Shown here one piece after another: positions 33,907-45,735 of a stretch of DNA of 64,000 nucleotides (within the stretch, counting starts at the first letter, position 1; each line of letters begins with the position of its first letter). Location: assembly GCA_025642075.2 (NCBI GenBank), contig JAODUO010000044.1, forward strand, positions 515,001-579,000, given 5' to 3'. The notes beneath the pieces are model-generated. The model did not search any database. It was not told the origin of the DNA and saw nothing but the letters and a program-made list of their open reading frames with translations. Position numbers and translations under genes: made by a program. The DNA comes from Ridgeia piscesae. Its lineage: Eukaryota > Annelida > Polychaeta > Sabellida > Siboglinidae.

Positions 33907-34689
33907 TACAAGATAGTTTCCTTTCTCAACATGTGTTAGAACAACCAGGGGCGAGAACGTGTTAGACATAGTATGAGCTCACAGAAGGAATTTGTTGATA
34001 ATGTCAAGATATGTGAGCCACTGGGGTGTGTATCCCAAACCCGATACATTTTATCATCAAAGTAAAGGGAGAACGGAATAGAAAAAAAAGGTACAGGAAA
34101 TATTTTCACAAAGGAAGATATAAGGACATGAGGGAATATTTAGCAGAGATAGACTGGGAATAACACACTGAAGAATAAGACAGCAACAGAATGCTGGAAT
34201 ATTTTAACGAGTGAAATTGACTGCGTCGTTGACAAATTTGTCCCCTTGAAAAACGGGGAAAAGGTCAAAGAAGAAACACTTATCGAAGGAAGCCATTAGA
34301 AAAATCAAGTACAAGCAAATGATGTGGAAGACATATAGACATACCGGAAGTGAAGAAGACTATAGCATTTATAAAGAAGCACTTAATCAAGCTACAGCTG
34401 AAATTAGAAATTCAAAGAGAAGCTACGAACAAAAAATAGCTTTTAATATAAAACATGACAGCAAGAGTTTTATGCGTATGTTCGAAGTAAACAGAAAGTT
34501 CAGGATAAGGTCGGTCCTCTAGAAGGTAGTGATGGAAACATAATAACAGAGGGGTTCTTAATGGCAGAAAACCAAATGAGTACTTTAGTTCGGTGTTTAC
34601 CAGGGAAGATATTAGTATATTACCAGTACTTGAGACTAAGTTCGAAGGGAGAGAGTTTGACTATTTAGGACAATAATTGTAACCCCAAC

Positions 34690-36180
34690 AATGGTAGCTA
34701 TGAAAATAAGAGATATGAAGGATAATAAATCACCTGGAGTGGATGGGATTCCTCCCAAAACCATTGGAAATTATAGAACAAATCAGCATACCGCTTGCAA
34801 CAGTTTTCAATTTGTCATTAGAGGAGGGAATAGTTCCGTTAGAATGGAAAGAAGCAAACATTATACCATTATTTAAAAAAAAAGGGTTTGAGAAACAAGT
34901 CAAGAACTATAGACCAGTGAGTTTAACATCGGTGATTTCAAACTATTTGAAAGACTAATTAAAGATCACCTGGTTGAATTTCTTGTTAAAATAAATTGAT
35001 AAACCCATCTCAACATGGGTTTTTAAAAGCGAGGTCATGCTTAACAAATATGTTATGTTTTTGGAAGATGTCACAAAGTGGGTAGATGAGGGATCACCAG
35101 TAGATATAATCTCTTAGATTTAAAAAAGCCTTTGACAAAGTGCCACACCAAAGACTACTACTTTAACTAAAGGCCCATGGCATAGAAAAGGAATGATCAA
35201 ATGGATAGAAAAATGGCTTTATAGAAGACAAAGAGTAGTAGTTGATGGAGGTTTCAAACTGGGAAAACGGTTTTGAGTGGAGTACCCAGGGATCAGTACT
35301 GGGACCTATTTTATTCTTAATATATATCAATGATTTGGATGATGACATAACAAGCAAGGTGTTGAAGTTTGCGGACGACACAAAAATGTTTAGGGAAAAA
35401 TTTAAAAATGATGCAGATAGACAGCATTTACAAGATGATCTTAATAAGTTGATAGAATGGTCTGAGAAGTGGCAAATGCTGTTTAATTTTGGAAAGTGTG
35501 TGCCTTCACACAGGACATGGGAATGAAGATGCACAATATACAATGGGTGGTACTGTACTAAATACTACCTTAAAGGAAAAGGACTTAGGGTTAACTATTA
35601 GTGCTGACATGAAGGTATCAGAGCAGTGTGGAATTGCAGCAGCAAAAGGGGAAAACCCAAAATTTTTGGATTAATTAGGCGAAATATAGTGTACAAAGAA
35701 AAAGAACTAATAATACCCTGTATAAAACAATAGTTAGGCCTCACTTAGAATATTGTATACAAGCAGAGGCCATATCGCAAGAAGGATATTGATATGCTAG
35801 AAAGAGTACAAGGAGAGCAACCCAAAAAGATACCAAAACTCAGGAAATTATTATGAAATGCGTCTAAAGAATGTGGTTTAACAACACTAGAAACCCGAAG
35901 ATTGAGAGGAGATCAGATTGAGGTGTTTAAAATATTGAATGGATATGAAAAATATTTACAGAAATATTTTTTTCACAGTCAAGGAAGAGAGAAGGACTAT
36001 AGAGGACATGGAGTTACATTAGCAAAGAAGCAGTGTAGACTAGATATTAGAAAATTTACATTTTCACAAAGAACAGTAAACGAATGGAACAGATTATCAG
36101 CTGATTGTGTAGGTGCTAGTAGTTTTAATATATTTAAAAATAAAATCGACATATACCTAAGACGGGCGGGGTATACTTAG
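34690..36180 (+). pseudogene. CR1 ORF2, reverse transcriptase and C-terminal part
   Basis: Recognisable blocks in order: 'DNKSPGVDGIPPK' (34730), 'LEEGIVPLEWKEANIIPLFK' and 'KNYRPVSLTS' (34825-34930), 'GSVLGPILFLIYINDL' and the catalytic 'FADDTK' (35297-35385), 'EWSEKWQMLFN', 'DLGLTISADMKVSEQ', and an intact C-terminal frame 35902-36180 with '[15 protein letters not shown]'. The catalytic motif is FADD. Multiple one-base shifts separate the blocks. Confidence 0.85.
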
Positions 36181-36359
36181 GTAGATAGGTTGGACTCTCG
36201 ATAAGCCAAATGGCTTCCTAGTTCACCTGTCATCAAGAGTTGAATCTCTAGGTGGCAATCTTGTTAAATCTTGTTAAATCTTGTTAAAATCTAAATAGAC
36301 TGTGCTGAAAAAATGAAAAATCTAAATATATGAATGTACCTAGAAAAGAAACGCAAACT

Positions 36360-36640
36360 CTTACTCATAAAATCGATAAATAAATATTGAACAAGTGGAT
36401 GAATTAAATTTTCTTGGATTAATTCTGAACACAAATCTTACACGAAAAAAACACGTAAATAAAATTGCAAATAAATGTTCCAAAACTATATGCGTTTTAA
36501 ACAAACTAAAGCATATACTACCGCTAGACATAAAAACACTTCTGTACAATTCTACACAGGCGGTAGAGATATATTTAACTATTAAGAGAAAAAATCGTAC
36601 TGAAGTAAACAAATACTATATATACGTATATTGAAAGGTG
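36360..36640 (+). mobile_element. LINE reverse-transcriptase C-terminal fragment, different clade
   Basis: The plus-strand frame reads 'DELNFLGLILNTNLTRKKHV', 'KIANKCSKTICVLNKLKHIL' and 'LPLDIKTLLYNS', the typical post-catalytic region of jockey/I-like LINE polymerases (FLGLxLDxxLxWxxHI...KIxxKxxKxxGxLxxLK). It is AT-rich and ends abruptly. It is not the same family as the CR1 next to it. Confidence 0.75.
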
Positions 36641-36884
36641 AAAGGGAAACAAAAGGCAATGTTTTGATCATATGGGGTTAACAGAGTTAATAAAAAGTAA
36701 CAACTTCCAACAACAGTCATATTTTTAACGTCAGTTTACCAGGAAAAAATCTAGAACACATAGCCAAATAAAGTCTATAGACTACGCCATTTTTGAAACA
36801 AAATGACGTAGTTAAGTCTTCTTGGTCGGCGTGAACTGTGCATGCATGCATAATAATTATTATCTGTTACTTTCTTACCTAACC

Positions 36885-38195
36885 ACGAAAACAACCGCCA
36901 ACAGCCGCCAAGCTGCTCCTCACATTTCTTACATACATATACATACACTACATTACAACAAAATCACTTGTATTCCTCTAACGAAGAAAATTCACAAAAG
37001 AAACGCGCAAATCTCGACGGACGGCAACTCGACAACTTCGACTACCGTAAACTCGCTATTATAAGTTAGCTTTACACAAAATACCGCTAGATGGCGCGTT
37101 TGTGCACGCGAATATTTACAAACCTTACTGCATTCGCACGCGCGAATTAGTTTAATTAATTATAAATAATATAATAATAATTAGCAGCATCACTATGGTC
37201 TGCAGAAAATGTTAAATGGCAAACAAAGGCAATGCTTTGGTGATATGGGTCTAATAGAGTTGATAAAAAGTAACAATATAATAAAAATATATATAATTTT
37301 AATAGTTTATTTTATATAGCGCCAAATCCATAATTGTGTGTAACGCTTCACAACATTAGCAATAAGAAGAATGCTACCCACAGGTAATATTTTAAAATAA
37401 ATATTAAAAATACATGTGTCTGCATAATTATCTAAAATTGCCTATTAGTCATAAAAGAGGTATGGAAATTACGTGTTGTTCAATGATGTCACATTATTTA
37501 TTTTATCAATATTTCCATAAACATCCCGCGTGTACTGCGAACATGTAAGCTTATATTATGTAAGCGATGTTTTAGTAATAATAACTAAAACAATAACATA
37601 TTAATATTATTAATTTTAAATGCACCAAAACCTTCTTTTTCTAGTGGTGGAAATATCATTCATAAGTAGAAAACATAGCATCAATAATATTTTCTTGTGT
37701 ATGTATGTGCTGAATGAAAAATATTGTTACGTCGTATTTTACCATTTTAATTATATATTACCTGTACATTAATTTATCACTATTGTTGTTATGGAATTTG
37801 TATGGGTTCTTTTTAATACTGATAGGTCACTTTAATTAATTATATAGACACATGCATTTTCATTATTTCTTTTAAAATATTATCTGTGGGTAGTGTTCTT
37901 CTTATTGTATTTTTAATAGCAGCATATTGTGAAGCGCCACAACCAATTATGGATGTGGCACTATAAGAATAAAAATAACGTGCATGTTATAAAAATAACA
38001 ATTGTGTAAAGCTAACTTATATAGCGATTTTACGGTACCGCAGAACGGCCGACGAAGTTGCTGTCGAGATCTACGCATTTGTTTGGCAAATTTTCTTTGT
38101 TAGAGGAATGCAAGTGATTTTTTTAATGACGTAATGTATGTAAGATAGATGAGGAGAAGTTTGGCGAGTGGTGGAGATCGTTTTCATGGTTGGGT
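36885..38195. repeat. 1.3-kb imperfect inverted repeat
   Basis: The left arm (about 36885-37080 and 37300-37500) matches the inverted right arm (about 37790-38195). Clear paired blocks are 'cacttgtattcctctaacgaag' at 36964 against its complement near 38100, 'ctattataagttagctttacac' at 37054 against its complement near 38015, and 'agaatgctacccacagg' at 37367 against its complement near 37890. The left arm has an extra segment of about 210 bp (37080-37290). The inner arms carry a SINE/LINE-like 3' tail (gcgctatataaa). No protein is encoded. Confidence 0.8.
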
Positions 38196-38842
38196 CAATC
38201 CAACCCGATCGTCTGGCATCCGCACTGTGTCTGTGACTGTCCCAACGAATCAACTGGACTACTGTTTCAGTTCTGGTCGATTCAAAGGGTAACAAAAAGA
38301 CAGCTTACTGATACTGTCTTTCACTGTAATGTTGCTACAAGCGTATGAGGAACAGTGTGGCATATTGCTGTCGCGATTTCGTTGTAAACCGACGTGAGGC
38401 ACTTTTAGCGAACCGCTTGGCTCTCTTTTATGACAGCTTGTAAAGTTGCACCCCGTTTGGGTCGCGTGCGTGGGGGGACATCTTCACGGTCGGTAGAGAG
38501 TGATGTGGATATGTCTCGTATATGCGCTCGCCAGAATCAGAATTATACCCCTGATTCAGGATGAAATGAAAAACGCTCGTTCCAAGTTTCGGCTTCGAAT
38601 TTATTCATTGTGAAGAGAGCTCGTCGTCATACACGACTAGGTAGACAGAGCATTGCGTTGGCAATACATTTTACAATATGACATTAAGGCTTTGAGATCC
38701 CTACTGTACTTCGGGACTCCTACAAAACCCCTACAATTTTACATGTTTAAAGTTCGCCGCACAATTTAGAATTCCATAATGAAAATATGAGCATCAGTCT
38801 CATATTAGTAAAATAATATATACGCCAAAATGGTAGACCGCA

Positions 38843-39093
38843 CCCAGATAGCATGGAAACTTTAATCTAACGTTCATTTAACGTTAGCAGAAACGTTGGT
38901 TTAACGTTTACATGTGAACGTTTTTTTGGCGTTATTTTGCTCGTTTATTTAACGTAGATCTACGTTTACTTTCTAACCAAACAAAAACAACCGAAAACTA
39001 ACGTTTCGGGAACGTTAGAAATTTAACGGTAACCAAAATCAAACGGTTCTAACCAAATGCAAACGTTAATGTAACGATTCCATGCTATCTGGG
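38843..39093. mobile_element. 251-bp MITE-like element with terminal inverted repeats
   Basis: The ends 'cccagatagcatggaa' and 'ttccatgctatctggg' are perfect 16-bp inverted repeats and the similarity continues inward. The interior contains eight AACGTT hexamers and a central perfect palindrome AACGTAGATCTACGTT at 38951-38966. No coding capacity. A target-site duplication was not evident. Confidence 0.82.
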
Positions 39094-40202
39094 CTATCAT
39101 CTTCGTACGCATTCGATCCCCCTTTCTCTGCCAACACCTCCCCGTTTCTAATCCCTAATCTATCCCAGATCACCCTGCTTCCTTCTCACTTCACATGCGT
39201 AGCACTGACCGCTTGTAACGACAATTCACGTATTGTCCTTTAAAGGGTTATCAGTTATCCCAGATCACTCTGCTTCCCTCACATCCGTAGCTAACTGCTC
39301 ACGTGTAACCGAGACCGTTTACAAACGTCGGCCCTACATATCGTTCTCCAGGGTGGGTCAGACCACCCCTAACCCGCAGCTGAGCAATTAATCATATACA
39401 AGGTTGACCGGACTGGTACCGGCAGTCGCTATTCCTCTCCTTCGTAGAAACAAGCGGACGTTAGCCCTTTCCCTGTAATTATATAAATTGTCTGACTAAC
39501 GTGTTTCTACATGTCTCATATCGTAGCCAATACACTCTGGTGATATACTTAAATATTACAACCCAAGCGGTGGTTCTTTAAAATCTGAACCAGCAGACGA
39601 CTTTATGACCTAATAAGTTTCCAAAGTGAAGATAGAAACTGGGTTTTGATTGGTTGCATGGTCTAAGATGGGCCCGTTCATTATGTCGGTGATTTAGCTA
39701 GATTTACCCACTTTAACACCAGTTTCTGAGGAAACTATTAATGCGACAACATTGATTGTAGATGCAAATGGTTAGCTTGTGTAAACTCTTTTAGGTGCAT
39801 AACATCAAACCGTTGCCTTTTCTGCCGTTTACCTATAGTATAATTACCACGAGTGGCTCCTGTGATAGCGACCTATCAGTCTTAACAGGACCCGCTGACC
39901 CCCATTTCATAGTTCTGTTTTTAAATTACTTATGAATGGTATACCATTCAGAATAACATTGACGAAGATGCTGAAGAGCTTCTTATAAGTACCGTTCAGA
40001 ATACTATTGGACCATTCAGAATACCATTCAGTCAAGTACCACTCAGATACCCTTGGCCATAATATACCTTATTACCATTCAAATACCATTAACAAATACC
40101 ATTCAATGATAAACCAATCAATATATACCTAGCTTTACAGAGATCATAATTATGCACATATAGATCAAACTGAAAACATAGTCAAAATAAATTAACAATG
40201 TT
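39094..40202. other. Non-coding DNA with a diffuse 'taccattcag' repeat
   Basis: No gene recognised. Between about 39935 and 40125 the string 'accattca(g/a)' recurs roughly ten times in a loose, irregular array. Confidence 0.5.
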
Positions 40203-40236
40203 TTAATATGTTAAGTGTGCTGCTCTCGATCGTACA

Positions 40237-40294
<58 letters not shown>

Positions 40295-40547
40295 TCAAAT
40301 CTGAAATATCATCAAATGTTATGAGCCTTGATAAATCTTCACATTTTTCTTGATTTATTTCACTTTGGACAGCTTTGTCCTTCGCGTTGAAGGTAACCTC
40401 AAAGTCTTTCTTCTGGTCTTCGCCCAGAAGTGGGTATACTTCTCGAACATATTCTGGGGAAAAAGATTTATCAATCACTAGCTCGAATGAAATGTCACTG
40501 TTTTTTAAACAATGTACAATTAATGCAGCTATGAAGTGGGTTTCCAT
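40203..40547 (-). CDS. Unrecognised open frame, possible exon
   Basis: The minus-strand frame starts with ATG at 40547, 'METHFIAALIVHCLKNSDIS', then 'FELVIDKSFSPEYVREVYPL', 'LGEDQKKDFEVTFNAKDK' and 'RLITFDDISDLM', and then runs into a (TA)n array that reads as Ile-Tyr repeats. The composition up to 'ISDLM' looks like real, globular protein sequence with balanced codons, not a low-complexity shadow. I do not recognise the family. It may be an exon ending near 40290 or a remnant of a transposon ORF. No polypyrimidine acceptor lies just upstream. Confidence 0.35.
40238..40289. repeat. (TA)n microsatellite
   Basis: About 25 TA units at the 3' side of the minus-strand open frame. Confidence 0.95.
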
Positions 40548-40599
40548 GAAATTATATTATACATGTTATGATAATTATACAATACAAATACAGGGGTAG

Positions 40600-41784
40600 A
40601 ACTACCCACTAGTCCACTAGTCCGTACACCAGTAAAGATAAGGGCGGACTAGTAAACCTTCCTAATAACTAGTCCGTTTGTCAGGTAAAGGTCAATGTGT
40701 CATCCACCCCACCCTACATCAATCAACCAAGCCTTTGTAATCACAGTGACCCTAACCCTAACCCATCAACAGGCTGGGGGATGTAACTAAATCCCCAGCT
40801 TCATTTATTGATAAATGATGACATTTTCTTAGGCATGGCCACCAGCTCTGAACTTGTATGGGCATTATTTGTAAGATTAATGGTTCTTTGATGTCTACAA
40901 TTTTCTAGTATGATATTTGTATTTCCATTAATACAGTCTAGTACAGCAGTTTTCATAACAGCGTGATGTGAGGTAAATTTCGAAAATTTCCAGGAAAATA
41001 AATAATGGTAACCGGTCAATGAGCGCAATTGGCGTGTTTTTTCTTCTCTATTGCGCAGTTTGTTTTAATACAGATCACATCTTCACTTTTTAATTAATAA
41101 TTGTTTTTATTTCTGTATTATTTATTTGTTATATTTATAAAAAGTGCATTGTTTTTACTGGGGTTGCAACATATACTGTTTTTTAGCTTTAAAACAAATT
41201 GTAACAACTTAAATTTGGATTCTTTTTATGTTTTATGTTTTATGTGCTTGGAATATATAGCAAAATATTAGCAGTTTTTGGATATATACCAAATACATAT
41301 ATTTTGTTATTTGATTAATCAGGCATTGACAGTAACTTTACCGAAAATTGTTATCAGCATGCAGTCAAATATAATTAAAATTATAAAAAAACATTCATAA
41401 GGCAAACAAGTATGCAATTTTTCAAGATATACATAAACGCTTTCATTAAAATGTTTTTGAAATAAACACCGTATTAATGCCAACGTCTTTGATCCAGTCT
41501 TTTTCTTCCTGAAATATCAATCATTTTGAACATAAAATGAAACATGTCATATTTAGAAATTATACTATGTAATGTCAATGTAATGCAAATATCATCATTG
41601 AACAATTATACAGTACGTTTCACAGTTTCTCACAGCACTGTAGCTTTAGAGATCAAGCCGTTTTGGTGGGCGCACACATTTACCAGCCTTCGTCCTGTAC
41701 GAAGCGTCGTTGACACAGGCTGGTGGTTCTTCGACGTGGATTGGTTCAGTTTCCTTGCTAGGGTTGTCGGAATTAGCCAGTTAA
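40600..41784. other. Non-coding DNA, nothing recognised
   Basis: AT-rich, with a small 'actagtcc' cluster near 40610-40680 and two and a half CCCTAA units near 40750. No exon or repeat family recognised. Confidence 0.45.
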
Positions 41785-43650
41785 TAATTCACTTCGATTA
41801 ACTGTGTGTTCTCCATCCGTATTCTCATCACGGTGATGTGTATCTGGACATGTGAATGTTTCTCCAGTCGTTCTGATGTGTCGTCTATTCCTACGATACT
41901 CAGCTCCATTTCTGCTGGTGAGTATGTATGATCTTGGTTCGCTAACCTTCTGTTTCACTACGACTGGTTCCCACTTTTTCGTCACATAATCATGTACTCT
42001 GACACTTTGACCTGGATGTGTGTCTTTTAAGTCACGTGCATGTTCATCATATTGTCGTCGCCATTGTTCTCTTCTGTGGAAACGTGCTTTCTCTTTCCCC
42101 GTGGTGGCAATGATGGGTTGGGGTATAGGGGGCTCTGGGTAGGGGTACTACCTTTGATGTCTGGCAGGCTGCACCTTTGGGTGGACAGGCATCATTGGTC
42201 TCCATCCATCCTCTAAATCTCTCACATGTGGCTCCAAGCGCCATGCCCCGGCAAACCGCTTGATTTCTCAAGGATGTGTCGCATCAATTGGGTTCAGTTC
42301 TTCCTTCTGTTGTGCATATTGGTTATATTGACACACATTACATTTCTTGACCATGTTGTCAATGTCTGCATTGGTTCCACACCAATACACTTTATCGCGT
42401 GCTCGCAGTCGACATTTTTCGATGCCTTGATGTCCAGTGTGCATCTTCATCAAAACCTCCTCTTGCATGTTCTTTGTAATGATGACACGGTTTCCTTTCA
42501 GAAGAACACAATTGAGCACAACGATCTCCTCTCTGCATTTCCAGAACAGCACTGTGTCTTCTGGACATTGATTTCTGTACTGTGGCCATCCATTTGTCAC
42601 AGTACTGCAGTTAACACTTGGAGTGTTTCATCGCATTTTATCATGTCTCTGAATTTCTCGAGTCTCGATTCGGAAACACCAGTGATTTCGTGAATTGTCA
42701 CGTTGATGTCGGGAATTTCACCACCATGAATAGGTAGACGTGACAGTCCATCTGCAATGGGTATGTCATTTCCTGGCACATATTTCACGGTGAAGTCGTA
42801 TTTCTGTATACGAAGTAGCATTCTCATCAGTCTCGGAGAAGCACTAGTTAGGTGTTTTTCTGGTGATTGATTCCAGAGGTTTGTGATCTGTTTCGATCCT
42901 TAAGTGACGTCCGTATGCATAGTGGTGGAATCGCTCTAGACCGAACACGATACCCAGCATTTCATGCTCAATGTTGCAATAGTTGCTTTCAGTTTCGGTC
43001 AGACTCTTGCTCGCATAGGCAACTCGTCGTCCGTGTTGTAGAATTGTTGCTCCAACTCATCGTGTGCTCGCATCTGTCTGAATGGTTACTGGCTTGTTCG
43101 TGTCGAAGTAAGCCAGTGTTGATGCTGCAGTGATGGCTTTTTCACGTTGTCGAACACTTTGTGATGTTCAGGTCCCCACACAAAGATAATGTCTTTCTTT
43201 GTGAGATCACGGAGTGGCGCTGTAGTGGTCGCAATGTCTGGTGTGTACGGCTTAAGTAGTTCACCATACCAAGGAAACTCTGTAGTTCCTGGGCATTTGT
43301 CGGCGGTGTCATGTCAACAATTGCTGCGATCTTATCAGGATCAGATTCTAACCATTTTGACGAGAGGTTGTTTCCGAAGAATATAGATCCTGTGTGATTT
43401 CACAACGCATTTGTCAGGATAGAGGCATAGACCAACCTCTTGTGTAAGTTTCATAACGTTGTCCAGGTGTTCGTCATGCTCTGCTTCTGTTTTGCCAAAC
43501 ACAACGATGTCGTCAGCAATTGCTACAACACCAGGTAGACCTTCGAACGTTTGGTCGACTTTCTTCTGGAACACGTCCTGTGCCGAAACTAGCCCAAATG
43601 GAAAACACGACGGAAGCAGTGTGTATTCCTCCACGTGCGCTCGCGTCATT
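41785..43650 (-). pseudogene. Decayed Ty3/gypsy retrotransposon pol, integrase core missing
   Basis: Read on the minus strand from 43650 down: reverse transcriptase with 'FGLVSAQDVFQKKVD' and catalytic-site region 'VVAIADDIVVFGKT'; the RNase H region, with 'RIQKYDFTVKYVPGND' and 'ADGLSRLP' (42827-42740); the integrase zinc-binding part with 'HTGHQGIEKCRLRARDKVYW' and 'KKCNVCQ' (42500-42320); then directly a C-terminal part with 'VTKKWEPVVVKQK' and 'PRSYIL...RRNRRHIR' (41990-41850). The catalytic integrase core expected between the last two is absent. There are frameshifts and stops. No flanking LTRs were recognised, nor gag. Inactive remnant. Confidence 0.85.
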
Positions 43651-43936
43651 ATGAATCACCCACCTCTGTCCGTGCGCGTGGTATTCACAATCTTTCTGAC
43701 ACCATGTTGTATTGTTGTAGTTCGTGTTCTTTCAATTTTCAAATGAAATTGTTGAGATAAGATAAATCAACGTGAATGCTGGTGGTGATCGAGAGTGTCA
43801 TCGTTCGCAGTATTCCATTTCGATAATGCATTGCGTAACTGGGAGACAGATTTCTTTGGACGATTGACAACTTTTTCATATCCTTAAGAGCAATATTTAA
43901 AATATAATTACAATGTTTTGTAATGTGTTGTAATGT

Positions 43937-43952
43937 GTGCGTGCGTGCGTGC

Positions 43953-43994
<42 letters not shown>

Positions 43995-44034
43995 GTGTGT
44001 GTGTGTGTGTGCGTGCGTGCGTGCGAATGATACT
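43937..44034. repeat. (TG)n with CG interruptions
   Basis: About 100 bp of TG/CG dinucleotides immediately upstream of the secreted-protein gene. Open frames across it are artefacts. Confidence 0.95.
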
Positions 44035-44155
44035 GTGCGCGCGCGTGCACGTTCATTTAACGTCGGTTACATTTCTGCGTGCGAATGATACTGTGTGTGC
44101 GCGCGCGCGCGCGCGCGTGCACCTTCATTTAACGTCGGTTACATTTCTGTGTCCG
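44026..44155 (+). repeat. Tandem duplication with CG-dinucleotide runs upstream of the FN2 gene
   Basis: A unit beginning 'gaatgatactgtg' and ending 'catttaacgtcggttacatttctg' occurs at about 44026-44084 and 44085-44155. The second copy has an expanded (GC)n run. It lies just before the signal-peptide exon, in its 5'UTR, first intron or promoter. Confidence 0.85.
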
Positions 44156-44172
44156 ATTGTGTGCGCAGTACG

Positions 44173-44347
44173 ATGTATCACTTAGGAGTTACACTAGCGC
44201 TGTGTCTGACCGGACTATTGGCTACGTCGCTTGCCCAGGAGACGGACTACAAGGAACAAACTATCGCCGTCTTGGAAGGAGACCAACGGAACGTCAGTGA
44301 CATCCTGAAACAATCCTTGAGTCGGCATAGAAGAGGGGTATACTCCA
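44173..44347 (+). CDS. Signal-peptide exon of a secreted FN2-domain protein
   Basis: ATG at 44173 opens 'MYHLGVTLALCLTGLLATSL' followed by 'AQETDYKEQ', a classical signal peptide with likely cleavage after 'SLA' or 'AQ'. A short propeptide-like segment ends in 'SLSRHRRGV', with a furin-like RHRR site. The donor 'TCCA|gtgagc' closes the exon after one base of a codon (phase 1). A possible acceptor 'ttgtgtgcgcag' just before the ATG suggests a non-coding first exon upstream. The next exon recognisable in the same phase is the FN2 exon at 63485. The protease-type propeptide and FN2 module are compatible with a secreted metalloproteinase or a matrix or sperm-binding protein, but no catalytic domain is seen here. 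Confidence 0.72.
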
Positions 44348-45688
44348 GTGAGCATTTTAAATTTGTTATTATGACTTATGTCATGATGCATGAATCCATG
44401 CATCGTTTCGATAGACCTACAGTTTAAGCTGCCCAATACATTCATTTTCCCATCATCAATCCCGTTGTTTTAAGACCAGACGTGTAATGTGTTAATAGTT
44501 TAACTAGTATGCACAGTCAGTTCAATTTAAAAACGAGTACTGTCGTTTTTAACTTTCAAAAAAGAATCGTCGTTACACCGGGTGTAACTGGTGAAAAAAT
44601 CAGCAGCTGTCGACGTCCTGCGCTTTTTGGGTCACGTGTGTTATGAGAGGTTGACCTGCCACGACACAATAACAAATGGCACGTACTTTTGCGCATCATG
44701 AGGAAGATTCTAAAGGCAAAGTGCTTCTTCTATGAAGGTATGTATTAAATGCGTTATCTCAGTTAGCAACAAAAGTAGGTACCGTACTAAACGACGAGAC
44801 GTCCAACATTGACTTGACTCTTGAGCGAGAATTGATTCCACAGGGGGGGGGGTCCCCAGCTCCTAATTAATATTTAGACTTTTTAGTTCTGGTTTGACTT
44901 TGTTTGTTAATAAGCTATATTGGGTTGCAAAAGTACATATCTAGATAGAGTAGATGACGTGAAGGACGAAATGATAAATATCATTGGCTTGCCTTTGGGG
45001 ACTTTGGCAGTATGCTCTTGTTGTATGTTGATCATGCAAGAATCGTGTTATTTATAGGGGAGCATCCGTTATATCGTGCAACAGAATGTCAAACGGAAAA
45101 TTATATTGGTTTTCACAATCATTATTATTAAAACAGTGCTTTGTTACTCACACTTTAGTACTATTACTGAAAATGTTTGATTTCCATTATATTTTATGCA
45201 AAATAATTTAGATTTTGACAACCATGGTCATCATGATGATGGTGATGAATTTATTCAATATAGAAAATGTAACCATGAACATAAAATGTTAAATACACCA
45301 AATCATGCAAATATTACACATAACATTTTTGGACTTGTTTCCATTGTGGTCAGTGATGCTTGGCTGTAGTCTATGTAATACCTGATGTGTTTAAACTCAC
45401 ATGTGCCAGCTGTTCTTATATATTTACCAACATTTTCAGCACAGCAATATATGAATGCATAATGTATATCTGAACTTATGATATTGATACAGGCCACATT
45501 GCAATGCAAGAGTGAGACTAATGCAATCACCTGGGACAGGCTGATGCAGGGAGGATACGTAATCTGCGGGAGACCCACATCTGATCAATCCAGGTAATTT
45601 AAACATTTTAACCATCAACAACGCATCAATTATCAAACTATTTTAATATGCCCATTTAAATACACATTCGTTTTCATTCACAATTTCA

Positions 45689-45735
45689 ATTCCGATTCTG
45701 ACATCAGTTTGACGTTATGACATCGTTTTGACCCA
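45689..45735 (+). repeat. Left inverted repeat flanking the 46.2-49.1 kb gene remnant
   Basis: Starts 'attccgattctgacatcagt'. The first 34 bases are perfectly inverted at 49469-49502, and similarity continues to 'tttgaccca'. Separation is about 3.8 kb. Confidence 0.8.

Larger units (their letters stand above)
32200..36289 (+). mobile_element. Long CR1-like LINE, copy B (about 4 kb)
   Basis: The element holds, in order: an ORF1 zinc-finger region, an SGNH esterase region, an apurinic-type endonuclease, a reverse transcriptase and a 3' end with three copies of 'cttgttaaat'. The presence of zinc-finger (PHD-like) and esterase domains in ORF1 and short 3' terminal repeats instead of poly(A) are features of CR1-like LINEs. 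Frames shift repeatedly and stops are frequent, so it is inactive as read. The 5' boundary is uncertain. The last 1.3 kb has a second copy at 15752-17239. Confidence 0.85.

Noticed and set aside
40748..40768. Telomere-like 'ccctaaccctaaccc'
   Set aside because: Only about two and a half units; too short to mean an internal telomeric array.
44095..44427. Longer open frame (110 codons) reading through the signal-peptide exon
   Set aside because: The part before ATG 44173 translates a CG microsatellite, and the part after 44347 follows a consensus donor; only 44173-44347 has protein-like content.
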